Source: Bartonella machadoae (GTDB taxonomy: Bacteria > Pseudomonadota > Alphaproteobacteria > Rhizobiales > Rhizobiaceae). Taken from it: a stretch of DNA of 64,000 bases. The position numbers and the translations under genes were made by a program. Positions 57,204 to 64,000 of the stretch are shown here, in pieces. The stretch is from NCBI RefSeq assembly GCF_022559585.1, contig NZ_CP087114.1, positions 909,095 through 973,094 of the forward strand. The letters are read 5' to 3'. The notes under the pieces were generated by a model. The model had not been told where the DNA came from. It saw only the letters and a list, made by a program, of their open reading frames with translations, and did no database searches. Position 1 is the first letter of the stretch. Every line of letters begins with the position of its first letter.

Positions 57204-57301
57204 TTGAGTCTTGAAATTGTTTGACTGACAGTGTCAGACTTATTTTTGCGATTAGAAATCCAATAAACTGCGCATGAATTTTATGCATGCGGTGTTTTGT
57301 T
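57204..57301 (+). promoter_or_regulatory. Probable Mor-dependent promoter region
   Basis: The first real gap in the early operon. CTGACA-G-TGTCAG (57225-57237) is a perfect dyad suitable for a dimeric activator. No good -35 is visible downstream of it, as expected for an activator-dependent promoter. Confidence 0.5.
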
Positions 57302-57883
57302 ATGGTTTCGATAGACAGTTCTTTTCTTCATAAGCTTGCCCCTCGATTGGCGCATCATGCGCGCCAAGATTTTATTATTGTGGAAATGGCACGGGCATTG
57401 CCTGAAGCTTTGTCTTATGCTGCACTGACAACACCCTTGCGTATTGCGCATTTTCTAAGCCAATGTGCGCATGAAAGTGATGGTTTTTTTACGGTGTGTG
57501 AATATGCTTCTGGGCGTGCTTATGAGGGGCGCAAAGATTTAGGCAATGTTAAGCCAGGGGATGGAGTGCGCTTTAAGGGGCGCGGTTTGATCCAATTAAC
57601 AGGGCGCAAGAATTATCAACGTTTTACGCAGTTTTGGTGTTCGATCAATGAACAGGCTGTTGATTATGAAGCTTTTCCAGAAATGGTGGAAAGGTTTCCA
57701 GCAGCGCTTTGGTCGGCCATTTGGTTTTGGCAGATGAAAGGTTTGAATAGGTTAGCAGATCAAGATGATTGTCTCAGGATCACCAAGGCGATTAATGGAG
57801 GAAAGAACGGGCTTGTGCAACGCTTGACCTATCTGAATCGCGCTAAAAAGCTTTTGGGGCTTTTTTGCGAGGCGAAGCTATGA
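57302..57883 (+). CDS. GH19 chitinase-like phage endolysin
   Basis: 193 residues. FLSQCAHESDGFFTVCEYASG carries the catalytic His-Glu region (AHES), GDGVRFKGRGLIQLTGRKNY the substrate groove, and FWQMKGLNRLAD, TKAINGG the C-terminal block of glycoside hydrolase family 19. Such enzymes serve as peptidoglycan hydrolases in phages. The ATG at 57302 is taken as start; in-frame ATG 57287 is also possible. It replaces the lysozyme type used by the other phage remnants of the window. Confidence 0.88.
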   Translation: MVSIDSSFLHKLAPRLAHHARQDFIIVEMARALPEALSYAALTTPLRIAHFLSQCAHESDGFFTVCEYASGRAYEGRKDLGNVKPGDGVRFKGRGLIQLTGRKNYQRFTQFWCSINEQAVDYEAFPEMVERFPAALWSAIWFWQMKGLNRLADQDDCLRITKAINGGKNGLVQRLTYLNRAKKLLGLFCEAKL

Positions 57884-58167
57884 AGCCATCTTATCGTGGT
57901 TCGAGGCTCTATTTATGGTGGTCTTTTTGGTTTGCTTGGGGGGTTGTTTTTTTGCTTGTTTTTGGTGGTTTGTTAGGTGTGGAGCGCATTGTTGATTTGG
58001 CGGGCATTTCTATTCCCTCAATGGTGGCGATTATCGTTGGCAATTTGGGTGTGCACCGCGGCTTTGGTTCATTGGATTTTTCCAATAGGAAGCATGATAA
58101 CAGGGGCAAGAGCCAAAAACAAAAGAGGATTATGTCCATGCAATTGGGGGATAAACGCAATGTTTAG
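57880..58167 (+). CDS. Putative holin of the Mu-like prophage
   Basis: 95 residues with two hydrophobic segments (LWWSFWFAWGVVFLLVFGGLL, IPSMVAIIVGNLGV) and a strongly basic C terminus (KHDNRGKSQKQKR). Two spans, size and position directly behind the endolysin (ATGA overlap) fit a class II holin, but no holin family is recognised. Confidence 0.7.
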   Translation: MKPSYRGSRLYLWWSFWFAWGVVFLLVFGGLLGVERIVDLAGISIPSMVAIIVGNLGVHRGFGSLDFSNRKHDNRGKSQKQKRIMSMQLGDKRNV

Positions 58168-58498
58168 CCCTCTTTCAAAATTGTCTTTTGGGATGGTTTT
58201 TTTGGCAAGTGTGCTGTTGGTGGAATTTGGCTTTATGAAAGCGCAAGTTTTCAAAGCGGTAAAAGCGCGTGATTTGTATTGGCAATTGGAAATTGCCAAG
58301 ATTTCGGCACGCGCACAGCTTGAGAAAGAGCGGCAAAGGCAAGCAGCAGATGTTGCTGAAAGTCGTGCGCAAAGGATGATTGCAGCTTTGGAACAAAAGC
58401 TTACAAAAATGGAGGCAGCAAATGGGACTTTGCCGGTTACTGGCTGTGGTATTGAGCTTGAACGTGTGCGGTTGCTCAACAAGCAAGCCGGTGGATAA
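58160..58498 (+). CDS. Rz-like inner-membrane spanin subunit (Mu-like prophage)
   Basis: 112 residues: an N-terminal span (FGMVFLASVLLVEFGFM) and a long charged coiled-coil-prone part (ISARAQLEKERQRQAADVAE). The Rz1-like gene begins inside it in the +2 frame. Topology and overlap support the assignment. Confidence 0.75.
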   Translation: MFSPLSKLSFGMVFLASVLLVEFGFMKAQVFKAVKARDLYWQLEIAKISARAQLEKERQRQAADVAESRAQRMIAALEQKLTKMEAANGTLPVTGCGIELERVRLLNKQAGG

Positions 58499-58706
58499 TC
58501 TTTCTTATCGGTTTTTATCGGTTACATTGCCGCCTTTAGCCCAAGTTGCGTGTTCTCGCCCGCTTTTTCTTCCAGAGCGTGCTTTGAACACACGAGAAGT
58601 GGTGCATTATTGGGGGCGTGACCGTGCGGCTTTATTGATCTGTGAACAGCGTCGTGCTGCTGCTGTGAGAGCGGTTTTAGCCAAGAGGGAGGGGGAATTG
58701 AAGTGA
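58422..58706 (+). CDS. Rz1-like outer-membrane lipoprotein (Mu-like prophage)
   Basis: 94 residues. MGLCRLLAVVLSLNVCGCS is a lipoprotein signal with lipobox NVCGC. The start is fixed by GGAGG seven bases upstream, within the Rz-like gene. The mature part has two further Cys residues. It forms the outer-membrane half of the spanin. Confidence 0.75.
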   Translation: MGLCRLLAVVLSLNVCGCSTSKPVDNLSYRFLSVTLPPLAQVACSRPLFLPERALNTREVVHYWGRDRAALLICEQRRAAAVRAVLAKREGELK

Positions 58707-59017
58707 ATTTGGATATTAGTGTTGCCAATGGCTGGTTGTCTTTACTGCTGTCGATTGTTGCAATTTGTGGTGTTTTGAAAGCCTATTTTTCTTCTGGTGC
58801 GCGAGAAATGTTGAAAGATCTCGTACTGCTTAAGGAGCGTGTGCAAAAGTTAGAAACGGAGATGGATTTTTTGCCTGATCGTGACGGACTGCAACGATTG
58901 GAAGTGAATATGGAACGGTTGAATGGGCGTCTCAATACACTTTCTGCGCAGTTGCAACCGGTGGCGGCGATTGGAGAGCGTTTGCAAGAGTTTTTACTGG
59001 AGAATGCCAAAAAATGA
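58703..59017 (+). CDS. DUF2730 family phage protein (Mu gp25-like)
   Basis: 104 residues: one N-terminal membrane segment (WLSLLLSIVAICGVLKAYF) and a helical coiled coil (LVLLKERVQKLETEMDFLP; DGLQRLEVNMERLNGRLNTL). The family sits at this place in Mu-like genomes; function unknown. GTG start overlapping the preceding stop. Confidence 0.8.
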   Translation: MNLDISVANGWLSLLLSIVAICGVLKAYFSSGAREMLKDLVLLKERVQKLETEMDFLPDRDGLQRLEVNMERLNGRLNTLSAQLQPVAAIGERLQEFLLENAKK

Positions 59018-59370
59018 AAGCAGATATGGATAAGATCATCCGTGAAGAAGCGCGGTTGATTATTTTAAAAGGGCTTTTTTGTGAGCGCAGTGAGACTTTG
59101 TCGAGTGCGATGATTGAGAGGCTTTTATACAGCTATGGTATCAGACGCGATCGGGATTTTGTGCATAATGAATTGGCATGGATGGAAGATCAGGGTGCTG
59201 TCACATTAAAACAGGTGGGTTCGGTTTTGCTTGCGGCGTTAACAGAACGGGGGGCGCGTCATTTAGACCGGAGTTTTCCTATTGAAGGGATTAAACGACC
59301 CAAACGCACATCAATAAAATATGAGGTGAAGGATGCGCAAGGTCGGGCGTGGACGCTTAACGGCGATTGA
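59014..59370 (+). CDS. Mu gp26-like phage protein
   Basis: 118 residues. EEARLIILKGLFCERSETLSSAMI and LLYSYGIRRDRDFVHNELAWMEDQGAV (split) with the C-terminal LTERGARHLDR correspond to the gp26 family upstream of the terminase genes; a winged-helix fold is likely. It overlaps both neighbours. Confidence 0.8.
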   Translation: MKADMDKIIREEARLIILKGLFCERSETLSSAMIERLLYSYGIRRDRDFVHNELAWMEDQGAVTLKQVGSVLLAALTERGARHLDRSFPIEGIKRPKRTSIKYEVKDAQGRAWTLNGD

Positions 59371-59914
59371 TTTATTGCCGCAAGCTTGTGATCAGATTAT
59401 TGCTGCGGCTGCTGAGGCTTTAAATGGGCGTGAGAAAACACAAATGGCTATTTATAGTGATTTTAAAGCGGCTTTAAAGGCTTTGCAAAAGGAAACGGGA
59501 TTAAGTTTTTCGATCCCTTCTTTTTCCAGTTTTAATCGTTATTCTTTGCGTTTGGCTGTGATGTCACGGCGCCTAGAACAGACAAGGGAAATAGCGGCAA
59601 GCCTTTCACAGCGCTTTGATGCTAAAGCTTGTGACAATATTACGCTGTTGACGGCAGCGGCGATTAAAGAGCTTATTTTTTCTACATTAAGCAGTGGGAA
59701 AAACCTTTCACCAAAAGCGGCACAAGAGTTGGCAAATGCACTAAAGGGTGTGTTGGCTGCGGAACATTTGTCGACCACCAGACGGCAAAAGCTTGAGAAA
59801 GATTTTGCGACCCAAGCGAGCAAAGCGGTTGATGCGGCAGCGGCAGCGGCGGGACTTTCCAAGGAGACAGCGCGGGCCATTCGTGCGCAAGTGTTGGGGA
59901 TAAAACATGGCTGA
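59333..59914 (+). CDS. Mu gp27-like small terminase subunit (DUF3486)
   Basis: 193 residues. GRGRLTAIDLLP at the start and PSFSSFNRYSLRLA are typical of DUF3486. The remainder is Ala-rich and helical. It would recognise phage DNA for headful packaging together with the large subunit that follows. It starts 38 bases inside the preceding gene. Confidence 0.85.
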   Translation: MRKVGRGRLTAIDLLPQACDQIIAAAAEALNGREKTQMAIYSDFKAALKALQKETGLSFSIPSFSSFNRYSLRLAVMSRRLEQTREIAASLSQRFDAKACDNITLLTAAAIKELIFSTLSSGKNLSPKAAQELANALKGVLAAEHLSTTRRQKLEKDFATQASKAVDAAAAAAGLSKETARAIRAQVLGIKHG

Positions 59915-61529
59915 AAGGTGCTCTTTTATAGAAAAACATGCTGATCATCAAAGCGGTTGTGATGTTTGGAAGGCAAGTGTTTTTCCAAAAGAGCAAGATC
60001 CTTTAGCGGATGGTGTTTTGATGGCACATCAACGGGCATGGATTGAAGATAAATCACCGTTAAAACTGGTTGAAAAGGGGCGGCGCACCGGCATTACTTT
60101 TGCTGAAGCTTTAGATGATACATTGATTGCTGCGGCTAAGCGAGAAGCGGGTGGTGATAATGTTTTTTACATTGGCGATAGCAAAGAAAAGGGACGGGAA
60201 TTTATTGGCTATGTGAGCAATTTTGCAAGGGCTATTACCAGCAATAGTGGCGATGTGGAGGAATTTTTATTTTCTGATCAAAAGGCGGATGGCTCGACAA
60301 AATATATTTCTGCTTACCGTGTGCGTTTTGCTTCTGGTTTTCGTATTGAAGCGCTTTCGAGCCGCCCTGAAAATATTCGCGGGCTGCAGGGGATTGTGGT
60401 GGTTGATGAGGCGGCTTTTCATCAAGATGTGCGGGCTGTTTTGGATGCGGTCAATGCTTTGTTGATTTGGGGTGGTAAGATCCGTGTGATTTCCACGCAT
60501 AATGGCGTATTAAACCCTTTCAATGAATTGATCCGTGAGGCAAGGGCGGGGAAGGTTCCTTTTTCTGTGCATTGTTACCCCTTTGTTGAGGCGGTTAAAA
60601 ATGGTTTGTTTAAACGGGTTTGTGCCATGAAGGGGGAGGTGTGGAGTGCAAGGGCGGAGCAACAATGGGAGCAGCAGATTCGTGCGTCTTATGGGGTGCG
60701 TTTTTCTGCGATGCGGCAAGAATTGGATGCTATCCCAGCAGATCAAGAAGGGGCCGCTTTAACGCGCTTACAGATTGAAAATTGTTGTGCACCTGATATT
60801 GCGGTGTTGCGTTTTGCTTGTGTGGATGCTTTTAAAAATCAATCGGATTATCAACGAAGTGTTGCGGCGCTTAACTGGTGTGATGGGCACTTAAAGCCTC
60901 TTCATGCGGGGCTTGATCGGCGGCGCCAACATGTTTTTGGAGTTGATTTTGCCAGATCTGGGGATGCAACCTCGATTGTGGTTTTAGAAATTGGGCAAGA
61001 TCTGGTGCGCCGTGTCCGGTTTATGGTGGAGTTGCGCAATACACCCTTTGATCAACAAAGAGAGATTTTATTTTATGTGGTGAGTGGTTTGCCGCGTTTG
61101 TTGGGGGGCGCTTTGGATGCACGGGGCAATGGGGCTTATTTAGCGGAAAAAGCGGCACAACGTTATGGGGCTTGTGTAAAGGAAGTGCAATTATCGCAAA
61201 GTTGGTATGGCAAAGAAATGCCTGCTTACTTAGAAGCTTTTGGGGATGGCTCTATTGTTTTGCCGCGCGATTGTGACATTGTTGCTGATCATCAAGCCCT
61301 TGCTTATGTGAATGGCATTGTGAAAATTCCTGATAATCATCGTTTTAAAGGCAGTGATGGTTTTATGCGCCATGGTGATAGCGCTATTGCTTGTGCTTTG
61401 GCTTATTTTGCTAGCCGTCAAACCCCTGAGATTTACGACTATACACCTGTTCGTGCTGTTGATGGTTTTGAGGAAAATCCGCTTTTTTCAACCCCCTTTT
61501 TTTCAACAATGCGGTCAAAGATTTATTGA
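59907..61529 (+). CDS. Mu gp28-like large terminase subunit
   Basis: 540 residues. The ATPase domain shows KLVEKGRRTGITFAEALDD (Walker A region) and GLQGIVVVDEAAFHQDV (Walker B). The nuclease domain begins with HVFGVDFARSGDATSIVVLE, whose Asp residues fit the RNase H-like site, and GALDARGNGAYLAEKAAQRYG. It packages DNA into the prohead and cuts it. Overlaps gp27. Confidence 0.92.
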   Translation: MAERCSFIEKHADHQSGCDVWKASVFPKEQDPLADGVLMAHQRAWIEDKSPLKLVEKGRRTGITFAEALDDTLIAAAKREAGGDNVFYIGDSKEKGREFIGYVSNFARAITSNSGDVEEFLFSDQKADGSTKYISAYRVRFASGFRIEALSSRPENIRGLQGIVVVDEAAFHQDVRAVLDAVNALLIWGGKIRVISTHNGVLNPFNELIREARAGKVPFSVHCYPFVEAVKNGLFKRVCAMKGEVWSARAEQQWEQQIRASYGVRFSAMRQELDAIPADQEGAALTRLQIENCCAPDIAVLRFACVDAFKNQSDYQRSVAALNWCDGHLKPLHAGLDRRRQHVFGVDFARSGDATSIVVLEIGQDLVRRVRFMVELRNTPFDQQREILFYVVSGLPRLLGGALDARGNGAYLAEKAAQRYGACVKEVQLSQSWYGKEMPAYLEAFGDGSIVLPRDCDIVADHQALAYVNGIVKIPDNHRFKGSDGFMRHGDSAIACALAYFASRQTPEIYDYTPVRAVDGFEENPLFSTPFFSTMRSKIY

Positions 61530-61541
61530 GGGAATTGTGAA

Positions 61542-63146
61542 ATGGTAAAACTTGTCGACCAATGGGGTAGGGCGCTTAAAGTCAAAGGGTTGGAGCGTGA
61601 AGTTGCGGCACCAACGATTGGTGGGGTTCGTGATGTTTGGTCACAAACCCTTGTCAGTGGTCTGACACCTTTGCAACTTGCTGATATTTTGCAACAGGCA
61701 GCGCAAGGCACTCCAGAACAATTTTTCCAGCTTGCTGATGAAATGGAAGAGCGTGATTTGCATTATCGTGCTGTGCTTGGCATGCGTAAAAATGCTCTGA
61801 CAGGGGTGGAACCTGGAGTGATTGCCGCAAGTGAGAGTGCTTTGGACAAAAAAATTGCCGATGCTGTTTACGAAGTGATTAGGGCACCAACTTTTGTTGA
61901 TGATTATGTGACGGATTTATTAGATGCTTTGGGCAAGGGTTATGCGGTTGTTGAAACCTTGTGGGACAAAAGTGCCACAGCATGGTGGCCTGTTGCGTGG
62001 AAATGGCGTGATCAGCGGTTTTTCCAATTGGATAGACGGGATGGTTTTCATTTGCGTTTAAAAGAAGAAGATGGCTCTCAAGATGGTAGCGAATTGCCTG
62101 CTTATAAATTTTCCATTCATCGACCAAAGCTTAAAAGCGGTTTGCCAATCCGGACGGGGCTTGCGAGGCTTGCGGCTTGGGCTTTCCTTTTTAAGTCTTA
62201 TACCTTAAAGGATTGGATGGCCTTTTTAGAAATTTACGGCATGCCGTTGCGTTTGGGAAAATATGGAGCGAGCTCTTCCCATGAGGAGCGGCGGGTGCTT
62301 ATTCAGGCTGTGCGTGATTTATCCAGTGATGCGGCAGCGATCATTCCTAAAGAAATGGAGATTGAATTTATTGAAGCAGCGGGGGGCAGTGGCAATGCTG
62401 TTTTTGCTGCGAAAGCGGAATATTTAGATCGGCAGATTTCTAAGGGTGTTTTAGGGCAAACCATGACAACGGATGATGGTTCGTCTTTTTCGCAAGCGCG
62501 TATTCATGAAAATGTCCGCCATGATATTGCCAGAGCTGATGCACGCCAATTGGCGCTTACTGCTAATCGTGATTTGATTGTGCCGTTTGTTGATATTAAT
62601 TTCGGTCGTCAAGAGCACTACCCGCTTGTCTATTGGCCAATCTCTGAAAATGAAGATATTAAGGCTTTGAGTGATGCATTGGCAAAACTTGTGCCTTTGG
62701 GGTTGCATGTTGGTGCGCAAGAAGTGCGCAATAAGATTGGTTTTTCGCAACCAACAAAAGAGGAAGATATTTTAAAGTCTCCTGATCATGTTATCGGTGA
62801 TGAGGCAAGACAAGAGGGCGGTGAGGAAAGCAAAGGGACAAGTGTTTGTGCCGATTGTGGTGGGTCTTTTGATGTTTCTCTAACAAGAGAGCACAAGAGT
62901 GGAGGAGAGCAGGGTGGAGATCATCACGATGAATTGGACCAGCTTTCTGAAGAGGCTTTAAGCGACTGGGAAGAGGATTTAGAACCCCTTTTAAAGCCCT
63001 TTAAAAAGCTTGTTGAACAAGCAAAAAGTTATGAGGATATCCTCAAAGGTTTAGATGAATTGCTAGGTCAAATGGATCATCATGCGTTAGCCGCACGCTT
63101 GGCAAAGGTGCAAATGATTGCACGAGGGCTTGGGCATCATGGATGA
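61542..63146 (+). CDS. Mu gp29-like portal protein (DUF935)
   Basis: 534 residues. EEMEERDLHYRAVLGMRKNAL-like segment (DEMEERDLHYRAVLGMRK), YAVVETLWDKSATAWWPVAWKW (split) and KGVLGQTMTTDDG are characteristic of DUF935 portals. The portal ring is the gate for DNA entry. The C-terminal ~100 residues are acidic and helical and contain CADCGGSF, a small Cys pair that may bind metal. Confidence 0.92.
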   Translation: MVKLVDQWGRALKVKGLEREVAAPTIGGVRDVWSQTLVSGLTPLQLADILQQAAQGTPEQFFQLADEMEERDLHYRAVLGMRKNALTGVEPGVIAASESALDKKIADAVYEVIRAPTFVDDYVTDLLDALGKGYAVVETLWDKSATAWWPVAWKWRDQRFFQLDRRDGFHLRLKEEDGSQDGSELPAYKFSIHRPKLKSGLPIRTGLARLAAWAFLFKSYTLKDWMAFLEIYGMPLRLGKYGASSSHEERRVLIQAVRDLSSDAAAIIPKEMEIEFIEAAGGSGNAVFAAKAEYLDRQISKGVLGQTMTTDDGSSFSQARIHENVRHDIARADARQLALTANRDLIVPFVDINFGRQEHYPLVYWPISENEDIKALSDALAKLVPLGLHVGAQEVRNKIGFSQPTKEEDILKSPDHVIGDEARQEGGEESKGTSVCADCGGSFDVSLTREHKSGGEQGGDHHDELDQLSEEALSDWEEDLEPLLKPFKKLVEQAKSYEDILKGLDELLGQMDHHALAARLAKVQMIARGLGHHG

Positions 63147-64000
63147 GGAACTTTTCAAAACAGCTCCCAAAGAGGTCACACGTTATTTTGCCGCCAAGGC
63201 TGTTGTTCCAAGCTTTGATTGGCGTGATATAGCACCAGAGGAACATGCTTTTTCCTTTACGGTGGCAAAATCGGTTGGCTATGATATTTTAGATGATTTT
63301 AAGCGAGCGGTTGGAGAGGCGATAAAAAATCGACTTCCCTTTCAGGATTTTCAAAAAAATCTGATGCCGCTTTTACAGGAAAAAGGCTGGTGGGGGAGGA
63401 AGAGTGTCCTTGATCCACAAAGCGGTGAGAAGAGCGTTGTACAGTTGGGCAGCCCACGGCGTTTAGAAACGGTCTATTGGGCCAATACCATGAGTGCGCA
63501 TGCGGCAGGTGAGTGGGAGCGTACGCAAAATAATAAAGAGTTTTTGCCTTATCTGACCTATGCTTTGTCCAGTTCAGAGCACAAACGTTTAGAACATGAA
63601 AGTTGGGTAGGTTTTACAGCACCGGTTGATGACCCAGTTTGGGATTGGCTTTATCCGCCCAATGGTTGGCGGTGTAAATGCAGTGTGCGACAGGTGAGCC
63701 GTTATGAAGCAGAAAATTTAGGCTATGAAGAGGATGCAGCCCCATTCCAAGTGGAACAGAAGGTTTGGCACAATAAACGGACAGGGAAAGTTGAAAAGAT
63801 CCCAAAAGGAATTGATCCTGGTTGGAACTCTAACCCTGGAAAACAGCGGGCACAAAACTTAAGCCGTTTCTTGAGTGATAAAATTTCTGGGATGCCGGAA
63901 GAGCGCAAGCGCATTGCCATTGAAGATATTGTTGGTTCTCCACTTTTGCAAGCAATGTTTGAAGAGCGTTTGCCGCGTGGATTTCTTCCCATTGCCCCGA
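63139..64000 (+). CDS. Mu gp30-like minor head protein (MuF, SPP1 gp7 family), cut by the window end
   Basis: The 287 residues visible begin MDEELFKTAPKEVTRYF and contain WLYPPNGWRCKCSVRQVS, the Cys-containing signature at the end of the phage_Mu_F domain. TVYWANTMSAHAAGEWER precedes it. The protein acts in head morphogenesis. The ATG overlaps the portal stop codon. The frame stays open to the last base of the window. Confidence 0.9.
   Translation, partial: MDEELFKTAPKEVTRYFAAKAVVPSFDWRDIAPEEHAFSFTVAKSVGYDILDDFKRAVGEAIKNRLPFQDFQKNLMPLLQEKGWWGRKSVLDPQSGEKSVVQLGSPRRLETVYWANTMSAHAAGEWERTQNNKEFLPYLTYALSSSEHKRLEHESWVGFTAPVDDPVWDWLYPPNGWRCKCSVRQVSRYEAENLGYEEDAAPFQVEQKVWHNKRTGKVEKIPKGIDPGWNSNPGKQRAQNLSRFLSDKISGMPEERKRIAIEDIVGSPLLQAMFEERLPRGFLPIAP

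Larger units (their letters stand above)
48143..64000 (+). mobile_element. Mu-like prophage, left part (runs past the window end)
   Basis: Homology of the XRE-gene 3' flank stops exactly before TGTAGTTTGACAG at 48143; Mu-type ends start with TG. From here the order is that of Mu: repressor (leftward), Ner, early genes, MuA, MuB, GemA/gp16, Mor, lysis, gp25-gp30. The part visible is about 15.9 kb and no gene in it is broken. The right end is outside the window. The lysis genes sit before the head genes as in Mu, though the enzyme is a GH19 type. Confidence 0.8.

Overview
The window is a low-GC alphaproteobacterial chromosome segment that I read as Bartonella. The core proteins look like Bartonella/Rhizobiales versions, the order purD/ubiA, pdxH, dnaJ-like, fabI, aroC, ribB, xseB, dxs, tlyA fits the genus, and the accessory DNA is dominated by phage lysis genes, XRE regulators, toxin-antitoxin pairs and a Mu-like prophage. 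No rRNA, tRNA or CRISPR array was recognised.

Layout. 1-12.2 kb is a housekeeping block: purD and ubiA are divergent; pdxH and a J-domain co-chaperone follow; then fabI, a tight aroC-ribB-xseB run, dxs and tlyA. Three relics sit in it: a second purD fragment at the left edge, an integrase fragment at 2.9-3.5 kb, and an rlmD/rumA-like methyltransferase fragment overlapping the tlyA stop codon. 12.9-35.5 kb is a mosaic of phage remnants. It holds three of four copies of one lysis module (lysozyme, Rz-like, Rz1-like lipoprotein, small membrane protein, then an XRE regulator). Different cargo lies between the membrane protein and the regulator: DinJ/YafQ, nothing, or an adenine methylase. A P2-like tail-gene remnant (T'-U-X-D) with VapBC is attached to the second copy. 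Next to it lie two inverted copies of a ~4.2-kb integrative element (integrase, AlpA-like, primase-like, DUF3987) flanking a truncated type ISP-like restriction-modification gene.

36.7-44.5 kb is again mainly core: a RecD-like helicase, pdxJ, ilvC and two tandem amino-acid permease paralogues, one carrying a perfect in-frame 144-bp tandem duplication. 45.1-48.1 kb is an older phage remnant: a MuA scrap, an Mtd-like receptor-binding protein and the fourth lysis module, whose cargo slot now holds a DinJ/YafQ pair next to the scar of an adenine methylase and a deleted XRE gene. From about 48.14 kb to the window end lies the left part of an apparently intact Mu-like prophage: repressor, Ner, a DnaA-domain-IV-like protein, a ParB-like protein, MuA, MuB, GemA/gp16, Mor, a GH19 lysis cassette with Rz/Rz1, and gp25-gp30-like terminase, portal and head genes.

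The most unusual signals are: five imperfect-to-perfect palindromes of one design but different sequence inside the ParB-like gene; the inverted pair of small integrative elements; and the repeated lysis module with exchangeable cargo. Toxin genes are twice broken while the partner antitoxin stays intact.
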